Of a stretch of 64,000 nt of DNA, positions 1 through 12,414 are shown piece by piece. Within the stretch, counting starts at the first letter, position 1; each line of letters starts with the position of its first letter. The DNA comes from Litomosoides sigmodontis (lineage: Eukaryota; Nematoda; Chromadorea; Rhabditida; Onchocercidae). The notes under the pieces are model-generated. The model worked only from the letters and a program-made list of their open reading frames with translations. It did not search any database and had not been told where the DNA came from. A program made the position numbers and the translations under genes. The DNA lies in NCBI GenBank assembly GCA_963070105.1, contig OY718807.1, positions 4,437,001 to 4,501,000 on the forward strand, given 5' to 3'.

Positions 1-63
<63 letters not shown>
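1..63. repeat. (TA)n microsatellite at window edge
   Basis: Uninterrupted TA dinucleotides open the window and run into AT-rich sequence. They lie in the intron after exon 3 of the truncated acyltransferase gene, so they separate that exon from the unseen downstream exons. Confidence 0.95.
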
Positions 64-66
<3 letters not shown>

Positions 67-1487
67 ATTAATTTATTTATTTATATTTATATATATCCAC
101 GTTTAACTGGGAATAAAACTTATTATTCCGAAACGCACATTTTTAGTTATATAAGCTACAAGCGACCTTTATAAACTAACTAATAAACATACTTATGAAC
201 GATTTCCGGCGGAGAAGAATGCATAATGGCATATGATAAACCAACCAGCAACACCAAATGTTTCATTGCACTTAAAATGCATATATAATTCACTGAACAC
301 AGATAAGTTTTAAACTGAAATCGGCAATCATATCTCTGGGCAATCAGCCCTCTTTCCTAATGCAACTCAGATTATGGTAGCAATGGGCTAACTTGAAAGA
401 GAATAGTACCTCATTCTATACTAGCAGTGGATGGAACGGAGCAAACGGATGGCTACCCCTTGCAATCTACAACTCCGCTAATCGAAAGAGATGTTTTATA
501 TACGGTGACCTATTAACTATGAAATATAGGAGAAAATATACGACAAAACAATACAGGCATTTAATATTTCCAACATTCAAATTAAAATGTGAGGTAGTAA
601 AATAAGAAATATTGTTCTAATGGGCAAAACAGTCCATTAAAGGTAAAAAGTTCTAATTATTCATAATTAATATTAACATTATAAAAGCAAACACTGTAGA
701 ACGAACTTTCCGTAACAAAAATAACAAAATATTAAGCCACAAATAGCAGGAAATGCAGTACGCGTCGATCGTGAAACTTTAGTCGCACTGAAGATGCTGT
801 AATGCAAATAAGCGAGCATCAATGATATAACCTGGCATACCACTAAGTTGATCTGAAAGAGCTTGAGGAACAATCATGGTAAGTAAAAAAAAGAGAAAAG
901 GTATTCATTTTTAAATTCGAGACCGATAAATCACTAGGGAAGCTTCCTGAAGAAGTCTCCACCTAAAAAAATCGATAGGAAGAAGATTAAGATATCGCAT
1001 CCTTAATGGATTGCAAAGAGATAAAATCTGTATTTATAGTTAACATACAATTTCGAATAGCCTGGAATTTCCAAATAATAAGGGAGATGAAATAGAAACT
1101 ATGCAATCCCAAAAGCTTGAAGTCTACCAGTGAGAACGAAATAATAAAATTACTGATAAAATTACTGACAATAATAACAATTTTAATAATAGTAATAATC
1201 AATATAGCAATAAAAATTGTTAGTAGTAATGTTAATAAGCAATAGTAATGCTGGTAATAATTAATAATGGTAACGATTGATAACAATGATTAATAATAAC
1301 TGATAATAATAACAGCTAATAATACTAACGACAATGGTGCGACAGAAACGAAACTGATGCCAAAAAAGAATCCAAATAATAGGTTAAAATTGAAACACAT
1401 GCTTACTTTATCAATTCCGACACCTATTGAATTTGCTACTGGTTGCAGCAGAATTGAACCGGGATAGAATGTATGAATACCAGGCAT
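1..1487 (-). CDS. MBOAT1/2-like lysophospholipid acyltransferase, copy A (3' part off window)
   Basis: Membrane-bound O-acyltransferase expected to re-acylate lysophospholipids in the ER (Lands cycle). Three exons are visible: 1487-1407 (start codon, MPGIHTFYPG, then LLQPVANSIG), 852-707 (VCQVISLMLAYLHY, FCYFCYGK) and 270-193 (KHLVLLVGLSYAIMH). They match the N-terminus of vertebrate MBOAT1/2 (LLQPLSNAV..IDQVNFVVCQ, then the second membrane helix). Exon lengths 81, 146 and 78 nt are identical to the first three exons of the complete copy at 3331-7324, so this is a tandem paralogue. In exon 1, 18 of 27 residues are the same in the two copies. Frames stay open and splice sites are canonical (GTAAGC, GTTCGT, GTATGT). 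The catalytic Asn and His exons lie beyond the left edge, so activity cannot be judged. Substrate preference is unknown. Confidence 0.8.
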
Positions 1488-3330
1488 CGTAAGATCAAAT
1501 AATTATTGATAATTTCTAAAAAAAATTACTAATAAATCAAACATTCTTGTGAGTCCCTTAATTCCAAAAACATAGTCGTATGGTAAGAAGTACCATATGT
1601 GAAGATTTTACTCCACCATAATAACTAGAGAAAATGAATGGGAAGGAATCGAACTTCTAGCATGTCATGTAGCTAATGATACCCTTATTCGTCGCACCAA
1701 ATTATCATTTGTAGATTTCGTTATACAGAACCTGCTCGAGTTTCATATTACTAGCATGAAATCCAGAAATTCCATTTCCTGCAAAAACAAAACTAAACAA
1801 ATGCATTTCAAAAAGATGAAATCGGACACTACCATCAATGTCAATGTAGACTGCTTTCGTTCGAACGAAGAAATTAAGAACGACCCCACCATTGCACGAG
1901 TACAGATAAAGCAAAGTACTGAAAGTAGAGAGTCATTGCTTCGAGCTAACCAGAAATACTGTTCACTTTAATTCCATCAGCGAAGACATAACCATATTAG
2001 GTAAGAAAGCAGGAATGGCATCAAAACTGTAATGCTAAATATTATGAAGGAGAAGCGCTAGAAAGGACTACCGTGTTAGTCAAGAATGAGTAATCAAGAA
2101 ATCTCGCAGGTAACCATCCTTCATCAAATGAATTCAGCGTATTCTAGATTCGTGATAATAGAACCGGGAAGACAGAGCAAGGGCACCACTTAAAATGAAC
2201 CGCTCAAAGAATTGTGGAGCAGAAAATTCATCTAAAACCCTTCCATTGATAAAGTGTTGGCAATAACTTCAATAACAGTTTATCGATAGTATAATACTTC
2301 AATCGCTGATTAAGAATAACCCCAGAAATAACATCTTTTATCAGCAGACTTCACAAAATTAAATCTAGAGCTGTAACACACATATTTTTAATCATAAAAA
2401 ATTAAATGTAAAATGAATCATATTGAGGTTAAACAAACAACTCTGAAAATGCACCACTGTAATAATTAGAAATTCGATCAAGTCGGAGGTGATATTTTTT
2501 CTGATGGCCTAATTCGTCGCGTCTTAAATACAGTGACACAAAAACAGAAAAACATGAAAGGTCTAATTGTAAGAAAACAAAAATAAAATATCAAAAAAGG
2601 CGAAACTGTGAAATGACATCCTACTTAACAGTAGTAAATTATAATCAGTTAATGAAAATTTTTGGGTTCCTGTCAATTCAAAAAGGAGGAGGAGAAGTTG
2701 TCCTTCGGCTGTTCACAAAATGCAGAAACTGCAGAAAGAAACATAGTGCATTTGAAGTATTTAAATTGGAATTTCATAAGCAATTCGAATATGTATCAAA
2801 ATTCATAATCAAGAAAAAAGAAAATCGAAATCAAAACGCTAGAAATATTAACATTTTTCTGTTACTAATAAAAAACAAAATTGAGCGGACCAAACATGAA
2901 ATTTGGTAAAAAAAATAAAGCGAGAAAAGGGAGAAAGTATTCAAGTTGAGCATATAACAAACAATCATAACATATCAATGTGATCCTCTTCAAACATGTT
3001 CACTCCTGCATGAATATAAAATTACACAAAGAATAAAAAAATTCACACCGTAATCATTAGACGCCCTAGAAGAATATTTTCACGCAAAACAAAGTAAACT
3101 GAGTTAAATAATTTCAAAAGAAAAAATGAACCAAAACCAATGCACAATATAAAATGAAAAAACTTATCAAAAAACATTCAATTTGACTTCGAGTACGAAT
3201 TTACTGCAGAAGCAGTAAATTCGTAATCGAAATCAAATGTCTTGCAAGTTTGATATGTTAATGATGATAGCAGTCACAAATCCATTATTACTGGAAAGCT
3301 TCGTCGACTGTTCCCACATACTAACTTTAG
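1488..3330. other. Spacer between the two MBOAT copies
   Basis: AT-rich sequence between the start of copy A and the stop of copy B. It contains only short ORFs without family similarity and a hairpin at 3181-3238. It should hold the promoter of copy A and the 3' UTR of copy B; no specific element is clear. Confidence 0.6.
3181..3238. repeat. Inverted repeat, 27-bp arms, 4-nt loop
   Basis: Left arm 3181-3207 and right arm 3212-3238 pair with 24 of 27 matches around the loop AGAA. It lies 93 bp downstream of the stop codon of MBOAT copy B, so on the minus strand it falls in the probable 3' UTR or just after it. A role as RNA hairpin, small-RNA source or end-forming structure is possible; none is shown. 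Confidence 0.75.
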
Positions 3331-6300
3331 TTATGATAATTTTTTCACGCTGCAATCGTTCTTGCTTTCCATTAATTTTGACTGTGGAGGAAGTATTCGC
3401 GGCAGGACAAACAAAGCAAGGGATGCAATAATATGCAAGCAGAAATATAAACGACTGAAAATTGAACTTTACCAAACAAACACGTAAGTAATGATGCAAA
3501 ATATCCCGAAATAATTTTTATAGATTCATAACAAGAGAGGAGCTACATATTACAACGGAATTACCACTTTTTAATTTTGAGAAATTGATGTCCTTGAAAT
3601 AATACCTGTAGAAATATAAACCAGGGCCGAGGTGCATCATAACAAACGGATATGCTGCATAAGACAGAGCAATTTTGGTCATAATCAGTGTGAGCAGATC
3701 GTAAAAGCGCCGCAAAAACTGATTTCGTTGAAAGCGCCAACGTAAGCAACGACGTACCTGAGTTCAAAAAAATTTCGGTTCGAAAACTATTAGCCTGATA
3801 TATAAAATTCAATAAATACCCTAACTGATCGACTACTTTAAATAAAGTATCATTGCTCATTGCACAATCTATGGCAGTATCAATTATATCCTTGTAAACC
3901 TTGTTGAAGTCTGCGATGCTATAATGATGAATAATGAAGTCCCCTAGTAAATGAATTTAAAGTGTGAAAATACCGTTCGCGCAGAAACTGTGAACAAAGC
4001 TCCAGTCAAGAAAGTGACATAATAACCCAAAAAAAAGCCATGCCAAATTGCTGACAATAAATAAGTTGAAAGAGTTCGGTACCTGAAGATTCAAATATGT
4101 AACTACGCTTTTTTCCAGAGTTAAGGTGTCAAAAACATACCCTTTTGGAGCGCGATCATATGCAACACGTCGCAACCAGTACATCGTACAGCAGTTCCAT
4201 GCTTCTAACGTTTCTTTAAAGTTTAATGCCGTCTGGAAATTTTCAAAAAATTTAGTTCTTTAGACAAAAAATTTGATCACAATAGAGACAGTATAATAAG
4301 CAAACCAATAATCGTAGTATTGCCTTAAAACTAAAAAAATCAAATAATACCTCAACTTTCCAAGGCTTGACATTGGAAACTAGATCCCACTGCGGTTGCC
4401 CATTTGAATCATAACCTCGAAACCCAAAACCACTCAAATTAAATATCGCGTCAGCTGAAGATTTTAACGGCTACGTTCAGCCACCAAAAACAGTTAATAA
4501 CATTCTTCAACCCTTTATAAGATTAAAAGGTAAATAAAATAAAAGCTATGTTAAAAGTTCAAGAGCTGTGCTGTGTGACAATCCAAGTTTCGCTTCTTTA
4601 ACTATGATAAAACAATGTAAGTATTCAGTTTTTTGGAAGCAATACAACTCCATACAGAAATAAGCAATGCATAAAATCCAACCCAAAGTCCATGCGACAT
4701 AATATGGCACACGTTGAAAAGCCATTACAGCATACAAAATAAATAGCCATTGGATCCAATTCAGGTTCATATGTTTTTCGTCGATGATAATATCAGGAGT
4801 AAAGCAATTACCAACAAAAATATATAACAATATGAACACTGTTGCTTGTAGTAATTTAGTCAATACTGCATGCCAAGGTTTCTCAATCTGCAAATTACGC
4901 AGCTACAATTTGTCAAAATTCATTGCTTGAAGCATTGCACATCAATATTAGTCAGTTGCCGATGACTTGGTAGTAGGGTTTTTATCTGAGCAAACCTATG
5001 CCTTACTGTTTGTCTGAATATTTCTGATTCTAAACTGATGAATGATATATTATATTGAGTATTACTAACCATTTTTAGCGTGCAATAATTAAAGTTAAAC
5101 GGCACAAACCTTCCCATCTTTACCAATTGCAGCTGTTCCATCTATCCATGCTATATAATCAGTGTAAAAACAAGCTGGCCCAGTTAGTACTGCTTGAAAA
5201 TGAAACATATAACTGAGAAAGCTCAAAATATCAGGTAGTGATCTGTAATAAGTAATAAAATACCAGGATGTCTGCACATTTTGTGGACTACGCTCTTTAA
5301 GGGTAGCATCATCATCCATTAAATTATTTTAATAGATGTTATGTATCATTCATCCTAATACTACATATCAGATCAGGGTTGCAAACCGAAAGCAAAAATT
5401 GACATTACATAGAAGTTCCAAACAAGGCAGAAATAAATTAGTAAAGCAGAAATCTTAATATATAGTGTCGATTAAAATCCGTACTCACGTAAGGGCTTCT
5501 CTTTTCTGCATATCATTTAAGTTTTCGCTTTTTTTCACGCTTCCATCGTGTAAAGCAAACGCAAGCACAGTAATTTTCTGAACGAGTATCTGCAAAACAA
5601 CCAAATATACGTATTATGCAGGTTTTGTTCTACCAGATGTTTATAATTTGCAAAATTTGTGATTTCAAAGAAGATATCGCTTATAGTAGGAACATTCAGC
5701 TTTAACTTTGAAGTTTTCATGTTTCTGACTATAGTGAAGCAAACAAGCAAACAACCAACCAACCATCATTGGACCGGTAACATCGAGATAGTAAGCAGTC
5801 AGTACATACCAGCGATACCAATGTAGGAAAACAAGGTAACCCATAGCGAATACAAATACACATCTGTGAAGAAGCACAAAAATTGTTTCAGATATTTTGC
5901 AAATTAAAAATAAACAGGTCACACAGCCATTTCCATGAGTGTGTTCTTCGATTAAACATTATAAAATTCTTAAGTTACCCAAATCATAGATGCTAAAAAA
6001 TATATATCTATCGTACCCATAGTTTTCAACAATTTCCACAATTTCTAGGTCCGCTTTTTTGTTTCCTTTTAAATTTTAAGTAGAACACAATTGGAACGAG
6101 TTTCAGGGTCTACGACAGTATCTAGAGAACATTATTGATAAATTATTTTAACTTTCACTATTTCACTATTTTTTCACTATTTTTTTAAATGATATGAATT
6201 ATTTGCTCCTTTATGCTTCACCCCCCATTTTCAACTTTTTTCACTTACTTTTAACACATAACATAAGTGTAAAGAGAACAGTTTAAAAATGGAAAAGGAG

Positions 6301-7324
6301 ACAGTCATTTTTACAACAAAGAATTTTAAATCGTACTTTTAGAATAAAACTCTCAGAAACTGAAACTGCAAAGATTTACTTGTGTACATCTTTCGATGGA
6401 GCAAGATGCATAATTGCGTATGACAAACCAACTAATAATATCAAATGCTTCGACGCACTGAAAAGATGTATAGTTGATTCTAAACTTTAAGAAAGTGAAC
6501 AACTGACGAGTTTTGATAATGAAGTCTTTTATTGTTTGTGATTTTGTTTCTTCATCAGTTTATATTGATCTAACTGCAATTACCAAAAAAAGCAAAAACC
6601 GAAATCGGAAAGCTATATACATATCTAAAACTATATTCAAAATTTCAATGTATTTCAAAATAGTGTTTATGTTGTCGACTACTACAACACACTCTAGAAC
6701 AATCAATCCGAAATGTAATCAAGATACTGAGTTATATATCTTCTGGTATCCTCTAACGGAAATCTGATTATTGAAAAGCAAAAATAAAACGTGCTTTCCA
6801 AAACAAAAGTAGCAAAACATTAATCCCAAAATGGCAGGGTACGCAATGTGCACTGTTCGCGAAATTCGAGTTGAACGCAATATGCGATAGTGAAAATAAG
6901 CTAATGGTAATGATGTTAGCTGACATATAAATAAGTTGACCTAAAGTAATATTTCCATTAAAAAAACAAACACAACTACTGAAAAAACAGCTATTGCATT
7001 GTCACAGGTGACATGCGTTGCATGACTTTGGCACAAATAATACAACTTCTCAATTGTTCATTTCCTTTAAGGGAATCCACTTTATAAATATCTAAGCCCA
7101 CAATTTATAAATGCTTTATTAGTAATATGCGTGACACACAATGCGTGGAACGATCAAAACTTTTTTTTCAGTTTCTACAGCTAAATAATTTGTAAACAAA
7201 GAGTGAATATGAGGTAAACAAAGTCAGAAATTCAAACACTTACCTTATCTATTTCAAGGCCAATCGCATCAGCAATCGGTTGCAAAACAGTTGAGCCATT
7301 ATAGAATGTGTGTGTACCCGGCAT
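3331..7324 (-). CDS. MBOAT1/2-like lysophospholipid acyltransferase, copy B (complete)
   Basis: Integral membrane O-acyltransferase of phospholipid remodelling, predicted in the ER. Twelve exons: 7324-7244, 6940-6795, 6457-6380, 5863-5764, 5589-5489, 5242-5110, 4887-4683, 4454-4351, 4232-4141, 4082-3974, 3757-3606, 3454-3331. Phases close throughout and give 474 aa (human MBOAT1 495, MBOAT2 520). Family blocks in order: LDVTGPMM, QKITVLAFALHDG, VLTGPACFYTDYIAWIDG, YYVAWTL, GFGFRGYDSNGQPQWD, LEAWN with the probable catalytic Asn near residue 329, and SAIWHG with the catalytic His near residue 361. The tail is hydrophobic (CLHIIASLALFVLP) and ends with basic residues. The exon-2 donor must be GC rather than GT to keep frame; copy A has GT at the same place. 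MBOAT1/2 subtype is clear; LPS, LPE or LPC preference is not. Confidence 0.9.
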
Positions 7325-10300
7325 TAAAAATATCCCTACTAATATTTTCGACTGTAATGACATTTGAAAAAGGAAGGAAACCAGAATGCATTAGAAATTT
7401 TGAATATTTGAGATCAACCAGCTGACGCCATCCTATATGCGTTCCCGGGAGCCCAAACCGGAAACTAAGTCGGCAAATAGCAATGAACTAGGCTTCATTC
7501 AAGTGCCCAACTTTTAAGAGGGCATATCCCACACAGTGAACCGGCATCCACGCAACCGCCACCCTACACAACGAAATCAATCCCACAAGCTTCCAGAAGT
7601 TAATTACAGACCACAATCAATTTAGCAATCCCAATTCCATCACTCTGACGACCCATAATGCAATGGTCCAATGTTCATACTTTTGCTCGGCGATAAATGT
7701 TTCACCTGTTTTAATTCCGCTGAGGATGCTGTAGGGAAATTATATGATAAACGATCAAAAAAAAGTCTCCATAGGCGCGTTAGTCTTTTTGTAAGGAATG
7801 AGACTACACGTAATCAAATTCCTAATTCTCCCTGTGCCTAATACCGCCTATTGGCAGGTGTCTGTGTAAACGCACAAGCTTATCATCTCAGTCTTTTTTA
7901 TCTAACACTAATTAAAGCTATTATCAGCACGTGAGGAGAATGGTTGGTAGCTTTGCAGTCCAAAATCTCTCTCATTTCTCCCACTGTCCATCTTCCTCCA
8001 TGCTTTCTTTTGTTATCAAAGCGCTACGACAGATAACGTACCATATGTAACTGACACGGTTTTCAACCTTGAAACTTAGTTACACTGAAAATGAACTGCA
8101 TGAACTGCATATAATTTTATTCTGTGTTCGTTTTTTTTTTAAAAAAAATCCTATCGCTATTAAAACTGGTTGAGCATGCAGAACTTTCCTTTAAACTAGT
8201 TGACCCTTCACCTGTTCTGAAGACTTGCTCTGTTTATCCTGTCCCACACCTGAGTAACCTTCCATTGTCCAATTTTTTGCATAATGGACAACTGACATCG
8301 CTGGACTGCTAGTGAAAAGTTGCTTGGCAGTGCTCATGGGCTTCATTTATATCATCCATAGACACACAGTAACCGCTGTGCGACGATGAGTTTCGGGACC
8401 GAATTAACTTCCTTCCTTCTTTCCCGGTGCTTGAGAAGCTTATCACAGTTTCCAGGTGCGACTTACGCCGACTGAACTGCAAGCGATGATTATAACATTA
8501 TTGCTTGATATTCGTGTTGATCGATCAGAATGAATTACGAAATAGTAGTAGTAAATTTATTTTATAATTCAGCCAAGAAATTTGTGAATTCTTTGAAATT
8601 TGAACCTTAAACATTTCAAATTTGAGAAGTAAAATTAGTTTTTATATGAAACGTTTGTTTTACTGTCCTTGACGCTTAGATTACAATAGCAAACGACTTG
8701 TAGGTTTGATAACTGTGCATTTATGGTAACCAACGAATCCATTCAATTTTCAAGAAAAACGTCGAAGGTAATAGCAGCAGCGATGAGCGTTGCTGAATTA
8801 AAACGAAGTGGTTTTAGGCAGTGATAGTAGTAATATCGTTTTTCGATTTCGAAATTGGAGGATAGACAATTTAAAAATGCAATTGGGAACAACTGGAAGT
8901 AAGCTGCACAGAAGATTCAACATTTATTTTAAAATGTTTGTAAACATTTCAAGTGGACGAATTGACATGTTTCACGCTCGACATCTGACAGAAAGGATTG
9001 GAAAAAGTAAGCTGATTTTGGTTTTTAAACTGAAATTTTATTTGCTCTGTTCTGTATACCTGAAATGAGGTTATCCAAACAGAGAAATATGGAGAATAAT
9101 GCATAAAATTAGGCATAATTTTATTATGATGCTTTTTTTTCGTTGTTTAAATGAAAAAAAAAAAGAATTCTTATTGGCTTAAAATTGCCATGAAATGATT
9201 TTTTTTCTGCATATTGGTAGTCGGTTTGGAGCCTTTGATGTCTTACGCGCAGGATGCTTGTTTTTTTTTGGTTTTAATAATGACAAGGACGATTTCGAGA
9301 ACGACATGCAGTCAATTACTACACCATTTTAGGCTGAATATTTGACTCGAAATGTGGTATAGCTGTTTGGGAATTTTTATTCTTATTTAAGTTGTTAACT
9401 TTTTTCCTTATTCAAGTTGTTTCTATTGTTTCTTTCTTCGTGCTATTTTAATTCTCTCGATTTAGCTTTACTCATTCCTCATTTGGAAATTCCAATGCAA
9501 CGTTAAATTACTGTAAACATTTTTTCACTTGAAAAGTTGCCAATCTACTAATTACAATTGAAATTTCAAGTGGATACTTCTGTCATATATGTCTTCTAAA
9601 TATTTCTACATGCCTTCTGCTTTGTATCGGTGCGCCGTTGTGTGGTCGTTCTGATAAGTAATGTAATTTGGTTTGTTCTCAGGAAATATATACTGGGCTA
9701 TGGATATAAGCTAGTAATGATTGTTATATTGATGAAATTAAAGTCTGCCTCTGTGGTAGTAACGGATATCCAAGGCTACGGTACCTTTATTGCCACTAAT
9801 CTAGCCACTATTTTTGTTTCTGGAACATTTCTTCTTTGACGTCTACTACACTAAAGTACAATTTAATTTTTAGAAATTAGTGAATAAAATTTATAAACTG
9901 TTTTCATTTATATTTATGCTACTGCTTAAACTTTTTTTTTTAATTAATAAAGTTACAAAAAAGTGGTTAAACTTCTGCATTGGATATATCAATTTTATTA
10001 AAATGTCCTCATAATGTAATTAATAATGGTGATGGTAATCGGAGAATTGCATTAAATATCCTGAATGATTAATTAAATTATTTAAAGTTAATTTGAATCA
10101 AATCAAAACTACTCAAACTAACTTTCAAAGCATTCTCTTGTCTTGTTAAACGGAAGAGATATATGAGTTTTTATTTCAAAAAAAAAAAACGCTCAGTTCA
10201 GTTTTGGAAAGAAACTAAAAAAGTTCTTGCGACAAATGTGACAGCTCAGTGGACGATCTCTTTCATGTCACCCACGTGCATCGCAAAGATGTGTACTGTT

Positions 10301-11377
10301 GCTGTGTACTGTCACTCAAAAGTTTGCCAAACATGTAGGACGACAAATTGACACATCGTCGGACTCCAACTTCACCACTTAACTCACAAATAATTGCCAA
10401 CCTTCATTTTCTCAAATTCTCCTCGTTAGCAAAAGATATGGCAATAAGCTAAGTTAAATTTTTGTAACCGAAAATTATAACAAAACATTTCCGTAATCTA
10501 ATTGGGCCATACTTTAATGCATTCTTTGGTTACATTTTGTTCATAAATATTGCTACGAATAACCCAAAAAAATGAACGTCGTGAAATCGAGCTCAATAAG
10601 TCGATATTAAAATTGCATGTTCATTTTATAGCTTAAATTAATGATGTTAATTCGATGTGCTTTAACGCTTTAACACATAATTTCCGATTTCAAAATTAAA
10701 ATTTGTCAGAAACAATCAACTTAATGAACAAAAGTCAGTAAATATGTTCCAAATTGTTAATTTTCAAATTATCATAACCGAATTGCTGGTTGAATTTACA
10801 AGACTCAGTTTTTAATACAGACTTACATTTCAGTGAATTACAGAAAATCCTCGTAATTCGAAATATGCTCGTGCTGACTTTCATTATCCTCGTGTAATGC
10901 TGTAGCAGAGTTAATAGGACTTTAAGTTTGCGATGTTATGGTTGCCTCTTATATCTTTTATCTGGCGGTACAACGTTACGGTGTGAAATGCTGCAGCGAT
11001 GCATGCAGTCGAATGTTCGTAGCTTCTAAACTTAGGTTGTAAGCTGCTTTTGATGAAACTGTTCGCTTCCGGTTGGTCATACTAAAGCGGAAATTTGCGA
11101 GTGGAGCAAAATTCTGTGGAATGATGCAGTTGGAGATCGTCTGCTGGAAGTTTCTATCTCGTTGCATACTTTTGTCAAACTTCGAAACATTGCAAAAGTG
11201 TAAATTGCCGAATGGAAGCTTTCAGGCCAATGTAATAATTAAACGTGTTCAGTTAGCGAAGCTTTTAAAATGCTTTGCGGCGTTGCTGTGTTGAGTAAAA
11301 TTGCTTTAATATTTCTACGCGAAACGTCGTTCGCAGTTAGATTAGGTGACGTTGGCATATGCGGCGTTTCCCGTTGA
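7325..11377. other. Gene-poor sequence upstream of MBOAT copy B
   Basis: The first few hundred bases after 7324 are less AT-rich and probably hold the MBOAT copy B promoter and 5' UTR. From about 8.4 kb the sequence is AT-rich with short ORFs only. I see no exon chain with family similarity and no RNA gene. Confidence 0.55.
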
Positions 11378-11917
11378 AAAATAAAATATGATATTGTGGA
11401 AGAGCAAAATAACAATGCTAACAATGAAGAAGTGATTGACTCAACGTCAGTAACAGCGCACACCCTCACCGAGGATCTGTTGGAACGATTACTTGTAATG
11501 AATGAAGAAAAGTGTAAATTAAATTTGCGCTCTTATAATTAAAGTGATGATGAGACGGAGCCAAGACGCCGGATGGATGTTGTTCATCAATAGGAATTAG
11601 AATCAGAAGCAAGAGGAATTTGTTACAACAGGACGAAAAAAAATTAACAGCAGCAGCAGCAGCAGTCGGGGCAACCGCGTAAAAAGCTAGTCGTGGAGCT
11701 AACGACGATGATGATGATGGCGGTGGCGGTGGTGGTGGTGGCGGTGGTGGTGGCGGTGGCGGTGGTGGTGGTGGTGGTGGCGGTGGTGGTGGCGACCGTC
11801 TGCTTCTATGTGGGCACCCTCGGACTCCACGATTTTCGGCATGTTTTGAACCGTTGCCTACCTTTGCTTCTCCCTCAACCCAATCTAAAACACTACTTCA
11901 TGTTATTCATCGTGTAA
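11378..11917 (+). pseudogene. Coding-like stretch with three in-frame stops (possible relic)
   Basis: One reading frame from 11378 shows protein-like composition: acidic and Asn-rich, then LTEDLLERLLVMNEEK, DDETEPRRRMDVVHQ, ELESEARG, a six-Gln tract and SGQPRKKLVVEL. It is broken by TAA at 11540, TAG at 11591 and TAA at 11645, all in the same frame. After the GGY repeat a different frame looks more protein-like (poly-Gly, then HPRTPRFSACFEPLPTF, SNIEAVEQ, stop near 11941), so a frameshift inside the repeat is plausible. No family recognised. It could be a pseudogene, exons of an unrecognised gene with small introns covering the stops, or chance. Confidence 0.35.
11648..11793. repeat. CAG, GAT and GGY trinucleotide repeats
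   Basis: Six CAG units at 11648-11665, GAT units at 11705-11718 and about 25 GGT/GGC units at 11719-11793. Three different triplet repeats in 150 bp, with periodicity of three, fit a coding origin (poly-Gln, poly-Asp, poly-Gly). This is by far the most G-rich strand segment in the window. Confidence 0.9.
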
Positions 11918-12388
11918 CAAGTAACATTGAAGCGGTAGAGCAGTGATGATGATAATGATAATATCTCTCCCGTGATTGCTTGCTCGTCCATTTACTCTGA
12001 TAGGTAATAGACTGTCGGTGCTTTTTGGTAATCGATATTTAAGCTTAGATGAAATTTGGCATGCTATCTTTCTCTTCATCCTTCGTAAATTCCTTCCCTC
12101 CAACAGTTCTCTGCATATCATCTCAACCTGAATAATCTCTTGTTAATTTGAAAAAAAGCAATACAGGAAGTAAATGAATTATCACTTCCGCTTTCATCCA
12201 TCGCAAAATATCATCACTTCCGAATCACACTGTCACTGATCTGTTTATTTATAAAGACGGACAACAGGTATACTGATAATTTCATAAGCTTAAAATATAA
12301 CAGAGTTTGAATCCTGAAAACAAGAAAGAAAGCAACAAGAATGCTAATCGCATGTTGTCTCAGATGAGATTGCATAAGTTATCCATAT

Positions 12389-12414
12389 GTGTGTGTGTGT
12401 GTGTGTGTGTGTGT
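12389..12414. repeat. (GT)13 microsatellite
   Basis: Thirteen uninterrupted GT units in the gene-poor region. Confidence 0.95.

Noticed and set aside
1631..1705. tRNA-like T-loop (GTTCGATTCC) on the minus strand
   Set aside because: The T-stem pairs for only four bases. No 7-bp acceptor stem, D-arm or standard anticodon arm can be drawn around it.
53..7324. Mobile element as cause of the tandem MBOAT copies
   Set aside because: No terminal repeats, transposase or reverse transcriptase sequence was seen at the borders; introns are kept, so retroposition is excluded.
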